Positions 27,846-36,136 of a DNA stretch of 64,000 bases are shown here, one piece after another. Position numbers and translations under genes: made by a program. Positions within the stretch are counted from its first letter, which is position 1, and each line of letters opens with the position of its first letter. The stretch is from Microcystis panniformis FACHB-1757 (lineage in GTDB: Bacteria; Cyanobacteriota; Cyanobacteriia; Cyanobacteriales; Microcystaceae), in assembly GCF_001264245.1 (NCBI RefSeq), contig NZ_CP011339.1:1-64000 (forward strand), given 5' to 3'. The notes beneath the pieces were generated by a model. It did no database searches. It was not told where the DNA came from and saw nothing but the letters and a program-made list of their open reading frames with translations.

Positions 27846-27962
27846 TTAGCCTGATTGATAATGATAGCGAGCTTGTAAAAAATAAACCTTATTTCCTGTG
27901 ACTTTATAAACTAAACGATGCTCTAAGTCGATCCGTCGTGACCAAGTGTCGGCAGCAATATA
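27846..27962 (-). pseudogene. yoeB: C-terminal half of the YoeB/Txe toxin, separated by IS630
   Basis: Reads YIAADTWSRRIDLEHRLVYK then VTGNKVYFLQARYHYQSG to a stop. WSRRIDxxHRLVY and a C-terminal R-x-HY are the hallmark of YoeB/Txe ribosome-dependent mRNA interferases (His near the C-terminus is catalytic). The first half lies at 29103-29309. Confidence 0.88.
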
Positions 27963-29100
27963 TACTTTAGACGTTCATAATCTGAGATTTATTAAACTTC
28001 TGAAATCGTAGAGTCAGCAAGGAATCCAGTTCTTTTTTATGTTTCAGATGGGCATCATTCAGACATTCATAAATAGCTGAAGAAAAGTCAGAAAAGTTCT
28101 CATAATATTTACCATATAAACATTTCTTTTTGACCAATTTCCACAGCCTTTCAATTAAATTTAGATTAGGTGAATAAGACGGCAGATAGAGCAGCTCTAT
28201 TGACAAAGAAAGAGCCAATTCTTCAACAATTTTACATTTTTGATAGCGGGCATTATCTAAGACTAGAGTGATGGGAATCATTAGTCCTAAAGCAGCTATT
28301 TTTGACCGGAGTTCACAGACTTGAGTTGCCGTAATATAAGTTTCATATGTTACCAGAATAACTTCATGAGTTATTGCATTTAATGCTCCTAAAACATTGA
28401 AGCGTTTACGCCCGCTCGGTGACTTAACAAAAAGTCTCTCAAAACACCAAACAAAACCGAGAAATGCTCCCATGACGAAGTGAGCGGCATCAACAAAAAA
28501 AACAGCCCTTTTTCCTTCTTTTGCCTCATTTAGTCTGGGTTCTAGCTTTTTTTCTTTGTAGTCCTCTTGTTCATCTGGGTCAGCTTTAGAAGGAAGAGAA
28601 CCTACTTTTAAACATTTCATTCCCATTGATTTTAAAAATTTTCTCACTTGGGTAGGACTTCGTTTTATTCCCGTCAATTCTTCTATCCTATATACAGCTT
28701 CATTTATTGTGGCTGGTGGATTTTTCTCGAAGTATTTTTTGAGGGTTTCTTTTTGAAACTCTAATTCACTTTTAGGGCGATAGAAGTTGATTTCTTTTAA
28801 TTTTTCTATTCCGCCTTCTTGATAATCGCGAAGATAGGTTAATAAGGTATTTGGCGAGATTCCTGCTAACTGACAAATTTTTTGGTGCGGTATCTTTTGG
28901 CTTTTTAACCAGAGAACTTCCATCTTCAGTTGAACCCGGGGATGGGGATGATGAAATCTTTCATAATACAGTGAGTTCTTTTCTTCTTCCGTGAATTCTA
29001 GGTTAATCATGTTTTTAATGAGTGCTTTGCTTCTAATTATGACTCTTAAACTATATTATTGTCCTTGAGTAAAAAATGCAAGTTGTAGCCGTGCAAAGTA
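27963..29100 (-). mobile_element. IS630-family element, copy 1 (1,138 bp)
   Basis: Ends TACTTTAGACG and GCAAAGTA form short inverted repeats; both sides carry the TA duplication typical of IS630/Tc1 elements. It splits yoeB between codons for PEPLKY and IAADTW. Identical-length copies are at 34810-35947 and 59430-60567. Confidence 0.95.
27967..29010 (-). CDS. IS630-family transposase, copy 1
   Basis: 347 residues. An N-terminal helix-turn-helix pair (IPHQKICQLAGISPNTLLTY, then a winged helix around RIEELTGIKRSPTQVRKFLK) is followed by the DDE core: AVFFVDAAHFVMGAF (first Asp), ITLVLDNARYQKC (second Asp) and LPSYSPNLNLIERLWKLVKK (Glu). The frame is intact, so the element may be active. The three window copies differ by only a few residues (here LRDYQEGG, with ENPPAT and VTYETY). 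Confidence 0.95.
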   Translation of the reverse strand: MINLEFTEEEKNSLYYERFHHPHPRVQLKMEVLWLKSQKIPHQKICQLAGISPNTLLTYLRDYQEGGIEKLKEINFYRPKSELEFQKETLKKYFEKNPPATINEAVYRIEELTGIKRSPTQVRKFLKSMGMKCLKVGSLPSKADPDEQEDYKEKKLEPRLNEAKEGKRAVFFVDAAHFVMGAFLGFVWCFERLFVKSPSGRKRFNVLGALNAITHEVILVTYETYITATQVCELRSKIAALGLMIPITLVLDNARYQKCKIVEELALSLSIELLYLPSYSPNLNLIERLWKLVKKKCLYGKYYENFSDFSSAIYECLNDAHLKHKKELDSLLTLRFQKFNKSQIMNV

Positions 29101-29102
29101 TA

Positions 29103-29309
29103 CTTAAGAGGTTCGGGTTTACCCAATCCTGTAAACGGATCGCCATCCAAAATATCTGCCACTAAGTCTAAAATTTTATCGCCTTTTTTCGGTTCGTTCC
29201 GATACCACCAAGCTAAATCTGCTTTGAAATCAGGACTAAAAACGGGCAAATAACCATGAATAGGATTATTTTGAGGTTTATCTGGCTTATTTTCTCTTTT
29301 AGGACTCAA
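29103..29309 (-). pseudogene. yoeB: N-terminal half of the YoeB/Txe toxin
   Basis: Starts MSPKRENKPDKPQNNPIHGY and continues FSPDFKADLAWWYRNEPKK, ILDLVADILDGDPFTGLGKP, EPLKY. The DPFTGxGKPEPLK signature is that of YoeB. After KY the IS630 end begins, giving a false tail. The leader of about 25 residues is longer than in E. coli YoeB. Its start overlaps the yefM stop by about 11 bases, the usual coupling. Confidence 0.9.
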
Positions 29310-29583
29310 TTCCTAACTCCTCTTTCAATTCAGCTAATGTTTGAGGAGTTGCATCTTCTGTCTGGGTCCATGCCAAAGAGCGAAATAAGCGTTGGGCATT
29401 TTCTGGCGAGCGCAATAAATAAACACACTCTAATAAACTGGAAAGCTCATCTTCAGCAATTAAAGCCACATTTTTCTGATTGCGACGCTTAATGACGATA
29501 ATTTGAGATTCGTCACACACCTGATCTAAGAGACTGGCTAAATTCATTCTCGCTTGAGAGTAGGTGGTTTCTTTGCTTAACAT
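29299..29583 (-). CDS. yefM: YefM-type antitoxin
   Basis: 94 residues from ATG at 29583. Reads MLSKETTYSQARMNLASLLD and QVCDESQIIVIKRRNQKNVA, the Phd/YefM DNA-binding fold, then a C-terminal toxin-binding tail (LAELKEELGIES). The partner toxin is split by an IS, so the antitoxin is now unneeded but intact. An operator with TGTACA cores lies directly upstream. A longer start at 29652 would read through the operator and is rejected. Confidence 0.92.
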   Translation of the reverse strand: MLSKETTYSQARMNLASLLDQVCDESQIIVIKRRNQKNVALIAEDELSSLLECVYLLRSPENAQRLFRSLAWTQTEDATPQTLAELKEELGIES

Positions 29584-29599
29584 GATTTTTGGGGGAGAC

Positions 29600-29620
29600 T
29601 TGTACAACCTTATTGTACAA
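29600..29620. promoter_or_regulatory. Operator of yefM-yoeB: paired TTGTACAA boxes
   Basis: TTGTACAA at 29600-29607 and again at 29613-29620, 13 bases centre to centre, 17 bases upstream of the yefM start. In E. coli, YefM binds TGTACA core motifs in its own promoter, so autoregulation is expected here. Confidence 0.8.
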
Positions 29621-29667
29621 TTCCACGCTCTTGAACTCCCCAAAAACCCCAAAATCTGAAGGGAGAG

Positions 29668-29785
29668 GAATATAAAGATTTATTAAATTGTAGCTTTTGT
29701 GAGGGGGGAGTGTGTATTGTTCTACTATCCGCCTTTGGTGTTGGGTTGGGTTGTTGCTTCACCTAGCTGCGAGGGGGCGAACGCA
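29668..29785. repeat. Intergenic repeat, copy B
   Basis: Degenerate direct repeat of 27656-27800 (AAAGATTTATTAAATTGTA..., GTGTGTATTG, GGTTGGGTTG, GCGAGGGGGCGAACG). It bounds the toxin-antitoxin module on its promoter side. Confidence 0.6.
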
Positions 29786-30039
29786 CTTTGAGGAGATACA
29801 TTAGACCTCTTGCAAATTAATTATATGTTATAATGATGGGTTAACTAATTTTCCCCAAAAAATCAGTTAACCAGTACATTCATTCTAAATGAAAACTTGA
29901 AGTTTAACTTTTAACTCAAAACTCTTTAGATATGCTTTAATTTGGTTATCAAAACCTCTTTATTTAAGCGGCACAAACTATCTCAATTATAAAAATTGAG
30001 AATAAATTCTCCTTGACTTGATTAATCTTTAGGCAACTT

Positions 30040-30933
30040 TTAAGAAGCTGCTATACCTATCCCTAACTCACAGTTATAAATAGCCGCCAACAAGTTAACT
30101 CTTAAACTATATCTTCGACGACGATTCCGATATTTACAGGATAAGATTTTAAAGGTTTTGAGTTTCCTATTTATATGTTCAATGATAATCCTTTCTTTGG
30201 CTAAAGCCTTGTTATACTCTTTTTCTAACTCTGTTAATTTTCTATTTTTCGATTTCTTTTTCGGTGTATAACTATTACTATGGTATGCAGCTATTCCCTG
30301 ATAACCACTGTCTTCTATGCTGGTAGTTAAAGGATGAAAACGAACTCGACTTTTTTTAAATAAACTAAAATCATGACCTCTACCTTTCCCACAAAAGACA
30401 CAGATAATTTCCTCGGTATTTTGATCAGCTACTAATTGGGATTTTAAAGTATGATAACCTCTTTTACCTCCCAAAAAATCTTTCTGTTTCTTTTGGGGGC
30501 GTTCAATGGGAGTTTCCGTTACATCCATTACCGTTATGACCGGTATCTCTGCTTGATTGAGTAAAGCTTTTTTTCCTTTTAAACGGAAGTTTCCCGATTG
30601 TAAAAGCATTTTTTCCGTCTTATTTACAATCCGACATATAGTTGATTCTGATAGTTCCCAGCTTGTACCAATGTGAAAATATGTTCTATATTCTCGCCAA
30701 TATTCTAACGTTACTAAAACTTGTTCTTCTATAGATAGTTTAGGTTTCGGTCCCCTTTTAGATGGTGAATTAGAGTCGGCTTCAACACTTTTTACTGATT
30801 CTACCATCTTTCTATAGGTTTGTTTATACACACCGAAACGGCGTTTGAATTGTTCATCTGATAAGTTTTGATAATCCATAATTTTGCTAATAAACATAGC
30901 AAAATTATAGATGATTTCCTGACCTAAGATCAC
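30040..30933 (-). CDS. IS5-family DDE transposase A, copy 1
   Basis: Up to 297 residues; a start at MDYQNLSDEQFKRRFGVYKQ is more typical than the upstream codons. It has a helix-turn-helix (WELSESTICRIVNKTEKML) and a DDE_Tnp_4-type core: VMDVTETPIERPQKKQKDF (Asp), TTSIEDSGYQGIAAYH (Asp) and ERIIIEHINRKLKTFKIL (Glu), ending with the RNRRRRYSLRVNLLAAIYN tail. The frame is intact. It differs from copy 2 at only two or so residues (for example ITVMDV versus VTVMDV). Confidence 0.92.
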   Translation of the reverse strand: MILGQEIIYNFAMFISKIMDYQNLSDEQFKRRFGVYKQTYRKMVESVKSVEADSNSPSKRGPKPKLSIEEQVLVTLEYWREYRTYFHIGTSWELSESTICRIVNKTEKMLLQSGNFRLKGKKALLNQAEIPVITVMDVTETPIERPQKKQKDFLGGKRGYHTLKSQLVADQNTEEIICVFCGKGRGHDFSLFKKSRVRFHPLTTSIEDSGYQGIAAYHSNSYTPKKKSKNRKLTELEKEYNKALAKERIIIEHINRKLKTFKILSCKYRNRRRRYSLRVNLLAAIYNCELGIGIAAS

Positions 30934-31007
30934 ATTTTATTCTTTTTTCCACTTCAATCTAAGAATTGAGAAAAAAGCAAAACCCTCCATTATACCATAA
31001 AAAAATT

Positions 31008-31140
31008 GGCTCTTCTCGACTTTGTGTGATAATTTTTGCTTATGGAATTGTGAAATGCTTATCGGGCAAGACTTTTAGGGCTATTTTGACGAAGAAACCA
31101 TCAGTATAGACCTCGTTTCCACACAGAAACCAGAAGAGCC
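31008..31140. mobile_element. MITE family 1, copy 2 (133 bp)
   Basis: Inserted into the end of IS5-type element A. The 7-bp duplication AAAAATT is confirmed by the uninterrupted sequence in the other IS copy near 40551. Same orientation as copy 1. Confidence 0.92.
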
Positions 31141-31164
31141 AAAAATTATGCAAGAGGTCTATTG

Positions 31165-31557
31165 ATGAAAACAAGTGTAATATACATAACGGCTGTATTA
31201 ACTTTATTGGGACTAACTGTGTCTCGACCCGTAGAATCAACAGGAGGCTCTAAAGTAGAGTCTAACCCTAAAAAATTTAACTTAAGTGAGAACAAAGACT
31301 TTTTAATAGCTCAATCTGGTCGAGTATATAGGTGTATTAATCGAAGTAACGAAACCTATATAGTGCCAGCTATGACTGGTGCATATGCCACTCAAGGAGC
31401 AGGAGTTGGTATTTGTTTTATACCCGTGAAATCAGGAAGATGTATGGAAAAAACTGTTTTTCGTAAAGCTCTTGTACCTTGTCGTACAAGTACAGGGGAT
31501 AGGAGATATTATTGGATCGCTGCTTTCGGTGGTGAGACACCTTTCATCATATATTAA
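31165..31557 (+). CDS. Small secreted protein of unknown function
   Basis: 130 residues. A signal peptide (MKTSVIYITAVLTLLGLTVS) leads a Ser/Asn-rich spacer and a compact domain with four Cys (YRCINRS, GICFIPV, GRCMEK, VPCRTS), which could form two disulfides. No family is recognised. Its ATG follows the IS end by four bases; the natural AGGAG ribosome-binding site is now 1.36 kb away on the far side of the IS. Translation is therefore probably lost or weak. Confidence 0.6.
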   Translation: MKTSVIYITAVLTLLGLTVSRPVESTGGSKVESNPKKFNLSENKDFLIAQSGRVYRCINRSNETYIVPAMTGAYATQGAGVGICFIPVKSGRCMEKTVFRKALVPCRTSTGDRRYYWIAAFGGETPFIIY

Positions 31558-31830
31558 TTCAACTCACTTTCCGCACTTCTTAACATTCAATTGATAATTT
31601 TTAGTGATATATTGCCTAAAACCCATTGCCAGACTCGTAGGTTGGGTTGACGCAAGGAAACCCAACAACTTCCTGGAATATTTTCACAATTTTTGTTGGG
31701 TTTCGCCTTTTGAGCCGATGGGTAATACCGAAGCAATAATGATAGCTCAACCCAACCTTGTATCTTGAGAAGTAGGCAACCCGTCCCAACCTAGGTAAAA
31801 AATACCGCTTTGTAGCTTGGGTGCCTATAT
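31558..31830. other. Intergenic region with a GTAGGTTGGGTT / AACCCAACCT inverted repeat
   Basis: The stretch 31637-31765 has inverted GTAGGTTGGGTTGACGC ... GCTCAACCCAACCTTG ends and an internal AACCCAACAA ... TTGTTGGGTT pair. It belongs to the GGTTGGGTT repeat type also present in MITE family 3. No gene seen. Confidence 0.5.
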
Positions 31831-32006
31831 TCTGAAAAAGGGCGTGGACATCCAGTTCAACCGAGGTGCTTGACACCGTTGGGTAGCCACCGGAGCCACG
31901 CCGTCATCCCGAGGAGACAAGCTCGAACAATCGCCCTTAGGATTAACCTCGTCTTCGCAAGGACGAGTTACCAAAGGGACAAAATAACTTAACCCCAGCA
32001 TAAACG
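31831..32006 (+). ncRNA. Candidate bridge-RNA leader of the IS110 element
   Basis: About 175 GC-rich non-coding bases between AT-rich DNA and the IS110 recombinase start, with several self-complementary stretches (GGGCGTGG..., GCTTGACACCGTTGG, CGTCTTCGCAAGGACGAG). In IS110 elements the non-coding left end before the recombinase gene encodes the bridge RNA that pairs with target and donor DNA. The position and structure fit; the boundaries and loops are not proven. Confidence 0.4.
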
Positions 32007-32778
32007 ATGACAGAAGAAAAAACATGGGTAGGGATCGATGTCAGTAAAGAGGTTCTAGATATCTACGTGTTGCCGCAAGGTCTGACCTTGCAACAACCCA
32101 ACAGCGACGTTGGCGTTCAATCGCTGATTGAACAATTACATCCTCTCTCACCGAGTTTGGTGGTGGTGGAATCGACGGGTGGATTAGAGCGCGCACTCGT
32201 ATCGGGCTTACAAGCCGCCACCATACCGGTAGCGATCGCCAACCCCCGCAAGGTCAAAGGGTTTGCGACGGCATTGGGGAAAGCAAAAACGGACAAATTG
32301 GACGCACAGGTAATCGCTCAATTCGCACGAGCCGTGCAACCCCAACCCCAACCCGTGGTTGCCCCCCAAGCCCAACAATTGAGCGACCTAGTACGACGAC
32401 GACAGCAGTTGGTGGAGATGCAGGTGGCGGAGAAAAACCGCCTCAGTCGTGCGTCTGAGACGGTGCAACTAGATATCAAAGCCCATATTGAGGAAATCCA
32501 ACAGCGTATTGAAAGCCTCAACGAGCAGATTCAGTCCCTCGCCCAACAGCAAGCCGATTGGCAAGGCAAAAATGAAATCTTACAATCCGTTAAAGGGATC
32601 GGCAAAGTTTCATCTGCCCTATGTTTGGCGGAATTACCCGAGATGGGAACACTCTGGCGAAAAACAGATTGCCCGGCTGGTCGGGGTCGCTCCTATCAAC
32701 CACGATAGTGGCCAGCACAAGGGTAAACGCATGATTTCGGGGGGACGCACCTCGGTTCGCTGTGGCTTGTACATGGCC
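32007..32778 (+). pseudogene. IS110-family recombinase, frameshifted and 3'-truncated
   Basis: Reads MTEEKTWVGIDVSKEVLDIY (RuvC-like DEDD first Asp), LVVVESTGGLERALVSGLQA, ALGKAKTDKLDAQVIAQFAR (DxxDA motif), a coiled coil, and SVKGIGKVSSALCLAELPEM. A frameshift near 32655 moves to EKQIARLVGVAPINHDSGQH and GGRTSVRCGLYMA, the Transposase_20 domain with the expected catalytic Ser context. The gene is then cut at 32778, where a fragment of IS4-type element D begins. The last 60-80 residues are absent. Confidence 0.88.
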
Positions 32779-32938
32779 TTCAAGGGGTGACAAGGCGACT
32801 AAAAGGCTTGCTGGATAAGGCGCATAGCCGTTAGACCCCTAGAAAAATCGGGGTGTTTTCCTGGCTTGAGGCGGATCAAAGAAAAGGCGAGTTCCGAGTA
32901 CGCGTCCATCGACTCGATCCAGAAGCTCCCATAAGTAA
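32777..32938. mobile_element. Left-end fragment of IS4-type element D
   Basis: TCAAGGGGTGACAAGGCGAC onward matches 60794-60955, the 3' end of the IS4-type D transposase (AFSLIRLKPGKHPDFSRGLT on the minus strand). The rest of that element is missing. It fuses with the truncated IS110. Confidence 0.85.
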
Positions 32939-33009
32939 GTAGTCGTGCAAAATTAATTTCCTAGTGAAGATAGGCAAGAGGCAAGGGGCAAGAGGCAAGA
33001 GGTGGTTAG
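32939..33009. repeat. Half of a MITE family 5 copy plus GGCAAGA low-complexity repeats
   Basis: AGTAGTCGTGCAAAATTAAT matches the start of MITE family 5 (47499). It breaks off after TTTCCTAGTG and is followed by five GGCAAGA/GGGGCAAGA repeats up to the next IS4 end. Confidence 0.65.
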
Positions 33010-33403
33010 CTGACTGACGGACACAAGTGGGTCAAAACCTGACAAGACAAGGGTTGCCAAAAAGAAAAATATCTGGGTAGATAGGGAAAAAGCAAGAATC
33101 CCTACAAGATGAAAACCGAGAACAGAATCTTCTCCCAAGTTTATTCCTATCTAGAACAAGGAAGCCGATTTGTGGATAAAAGACATTTAACCGTCCTCAG
33201 TTGGATGGTGACAGCCCTACTCAGTAGTCAAAGTCTCAATCAAGCCAGATGGGAACCCTTTGTACAAAGCAGAGCCGAACAAGCCAATAGTTATCAGAGA
33301 CGGTGGAATCGCTTTTGCCAGAATGGAAGAGTAGCGGTGGAAAAGATATACATCCCCTTAATATTGAAAGCCATCGAGACTTGGAAGGAGAAGGGGGAAA
33401 GAC
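33010..33403 (+). mobile_element. IS4-type element C, 5' fragment with start of the transposase
   Basis: Begins with the 16-bp inverted end CTGACTGACGGACACA and carries the transposase start (33109: MKTENRIFSQVYSYLEQGSR) for 98 codons, identical to the copy at 57436. It stops at GGGGGAAAGAC, where an inverted right-end fragment begins. Confidence 0.9.
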
Positions 33404-33690
33404 CTGACTGACGGACACATTTTTCAATACAAAGACAAGTACTGTTATGTGAAAGCCTCAAACTCCTGAATAAAAGAAAAGGTAATTTTGCCATAATAAT
33501 CCTGACGAGCTTTGCGAGAAGCAAAACAGGGAAAAGGGTCAACAGAAAATAAGTGGTCAAGTCGCAAGAAGGGACGCGCCTTATGAACAACTCCCGCCAG
33601 CCAACGTCAACCAATTTTCAAATAACTCAAACCACGCCGAAAATGAGCATCAACCTGACGGCGAGAGCCAGATTGTTGAACCGCCATGCC
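33404..33690 (-). mobile_element. IS4-type element C, inverted 3' fragment
   Basis: Begins with the right inverted end (CTGACTGACGGACACATTTT) and runs 287 bp into the transposase C-terminal region before a second right end starts at 33691. With the preceding piece it shows repeated insertion or rearrangement of the same element. Confidence 0.85.
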
Positions 33691-33769
33691 CTGACTGACG
33701 GACACATTTTTCAATACAAAGACAAGTACTGTTATGTGAAAGCCTCAAACTCCTGAATAAAAGAAAAGG

Positions 33770-33956
33770 GGTTCTTCGTTACTTGGTATGGTTCGATAGG
33801 GGGGCATAAATCGACTAAATCCTTATCTGACAAGAGACTTAATTGATTAGTTCGCTCTAGAGCAAAAACAATTGACAAAAATCGCTAAATGCCTTTCTAT
33901 ATAAAGGTTCCATCCCTTATAACCCCCGTCCATTGCATAACACAAACCGAAGAACC
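33770..33956. mobile_element. MITE family 2 (187 bp, ISL3-like ends)
   Basis: Ends GGTTCTTCGTTACTTGG and CCGAAGAACC; 8-bp target duplication AGAAAAGG (33762-33769 and 33957-33964), with the empty site at 33465-33485. The left end GG(T)TCTTCGTTAC matches ISL3-type element B (GGCTCTTCGTTACC). The 8-bp duplication is the ISL3 standard. Confidence 0.85.
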
Positions 33957-34809
33957 AGAAAAGGTAATTTTGCCATAATAATCCTGACGAGCTTTGCGAG
34001 AAGAGCCAACAGGGAAAAGGGTCAACAGAAAATAAGTGGTCAAGTCGCAAGAAGGGACGCGCCTTATGAACAACTCCCGCCAGCCAACGTCAACCAATTT
34101 TCAAATAACTCAAACCACGCCGAAAATGAGCATCAACCTGACGGCGAGAGCCAGATTGTTGAACCGCCATGCCAGTTAAAGTAGCAAAGAGAATAGAAAT
34201 GGCAACAATGAGATAGAGACGTTCTAAACAAGCAGCAGAGCGAACACGAGAATGTTCCCAGTCAAAAACGCCCGATTTACTGCCCTTGAAAGAGATGTTC
34301 AATGGGAAAACGAAGACCATACTGCCAGAAGGTGTCAAGGGTAGGAGGTTCATCGCTCAGAATTGCCCAATTATCCTTAACCCCTGGAACAGAGGCTAAA
34401 GCAAGATGAGCAGTGATTCTAGCCTCCTGCCAGACTTGAACGTTGCGATCAAAGCAGGCTTGCCGTTTGGGAGGATAGAGTTCTCTGACCTCATAGCCAA
34501 AACCCCGACGGCGAACACCGTAAATGAGGGTATCGCAAGGTAAGCGAAGACACCAATGCCAAGTATTTTTCCTGAGCCATTGAATTAATTGCTGATTGGC
34601 AAAGCCTCGGTCGGCTAACAGCATGACATTCTCAAAGCCCTGAAGATAGCCTTTGGCTCTGTCCAACAAGGGTTCGTATTTCTCAAAAGCTAGGCTGGCA
34701 CTACCATGTTCTAATCCCATCCACATCAAGGGGACGGCTCTCCCCCCGCAGACCACCGCTAGATAGACAAAGCAGTATTGATTCCACAACAGAGTGGTAT
34801 CTATTGCTA

Positions 34810-35947
34810 TACTTTAGACGTTCATAATCTGAGATTTATTAAACTTCTGAAATCGTAGAGTCAGCAAGGAATCCAGTTCTTTTTTATGTTTCAGATGGGC
34901 ATCATTCAGACATTCATAAATAGCTGAAGAAAAGTCAGAAAAGTTCTCATAATATTTACCATATAAACATTTCTTTTTGACCAATTTCCACAGCCTTTCA
35001 ATTAAATTTAGATTAGGTGAATAAGACGGCAGATAGAGCAGCTCTATTGACAAAGAAAGAGCCAATTCTTCAACAATTTTACATTTTTGATAGCGGGCAT
35101 TATCTAAGACTAGAGTGATGGGAATCATTAGTCCTAAAGCAGCTATTTTTGAGCGGAGTTCACAGACTTGAGTTGCCGTAATATAAGTTTCATATGTTAC
35201 CAGAATAACTTCATGAGTTATTGCATTTAATGCTCCTAAAACATTGAAGCGTTTACGCCCGCTCGGTGACTTAACAAAAAGTCTCTCAAAACACCAAACA
35301 AAACCGAGAAATGCTCCCATGACGAAGTGAGCGGCATCAACAAAAAAAACAGCCCTTTTTCCTTCTTTTGCCTCATTTAGTCTGGGTTCTAGCTTTTTTT
35401 CTTTGTAGTCCTCTTGTTCATCTGGGTCAGCTTTAGAAGGAAGAGAACCTACTTTTAAACATTTCATTCCCATTGATTTTAAAAATTTTCTCACTTGGGT
35501 AGGACTTCGTTTTATTCCCGTCAATTCTTCTATCCTATATACAGCTTCATTTATTGTGGCTGGTGGATTTTTCTCGAAGTATTTTTTGAGGGTTTCTTTT
35601 TGAAACTCTAATTCACTTTTAGGGCGATAGAAGTTGATTTCTTTTAATTTTTCTATTCCGCCCTCTTGCTCATCTCGAAGATAGGTTAATAAGGTATTTG
35701 GCGAGATTCCTGCTAACTGACAAATTTTTTGGTGCGGTATCTTTTGGCTTTTTAACCAGAGAACTTCCATCTTCAGTTGAACCCGGGGATGGGGATGATG
35801 AAATCTTTCATAATACAGTGAGTTCTTTTCTTCTTCCGTGAATTCTAGGTTAATCATGTTTTTAATGAGTGCTTTGCTTCTAATTATGACTCTTAAACTA
35901 TATTATTGTCCTTGAGTAAAAAATGCAAGTTGTAGCCGTGCAAAGTA
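34810..35947 (-). mobile_element. IS630-family element, copy 2
   Basis: 1,138 bp, TA duplicated on each side (34808-34809 and 35948-35949). The target inside IS4-type C was TATTGCTAGATACAG, as seen in the inverted copy at 57735. Confidence 0.95.
34814..35857 (-). CDS. IS630-family transposase, copy 2
   Basis: 347 residues, intact, with the same helix-turn-helix and DDE motifs as copy 1 (FFVDAAHF, LVLDNARYQKC, NLIERLWKLVKK). It differs in the segment LRDEQEGG (Glu for Tyr), reflecting GCCCTCTTGCTCATC against GCCTTCTTGATAATC. Probably functional. Confidence 0.95.
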   Translation of the reverse strand: MINLEFTEEEKNSLYYERFHHPHPRVQLKMEVLWLKSQKIPHQKICQLAGISPNTLLTYLRDEQEGGIEKLKEINFYRPKSELEFQKETLKKYFEKNPPATINEAVYRIEELTGIKRSPTQVRKFLKSMGMKCLKVGSLPSKADPDEQEDYKEKKLEPRLNEAKEGKRAVFFVDAAHFVMGAFLGFVWCFERLFVKSPSGRKRFNVLGALNAITHEVILVTYETYITATQVCELRSKIAALGLMIPITLVLDNARYQKCKIVEELALSLSIELLYLPSYSPNLNLIERLWKLVKKKCLYGKYYENFSDFSSAIYECLNDAHLKHKKELDSLLTLRFQKFNKSQIMNV

Positions 35948-36136
35948 TAGATACAGTCTTTCCCCCTTCTCCTTCCAAGTCTCGATGGCTTTCAATATTA
36001 AGGGGATGTATATCTTTTCCACCGCTACTCTTCCATTCTGGCAAAAGCGATTCCACCGTCTCTGATAACTATTGGCTTGTTCGGCTCTGCTTTGTACAAA
36101 GGGTTCCCATCTGGCTTGATTGAGACTTTGACTACT

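Larger units (their letters stand above)
29803..31160 (-). mobile_element. IS5-type element A, copy 1, containing a MITE
   Basis: Ends AGACCTCTTGCAA and TGCAAGAGGTCT; 3-bp target duplication ATT. Without the 133-bp MITE and its 7-bp duplication the element is 1,218 bp, exactly the length of copy 2 (39355-40572). It landed between the ribosome-binding site AGGAG (29792-29796) and the start codon of the gene at 31165. Confidence 0.93.
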
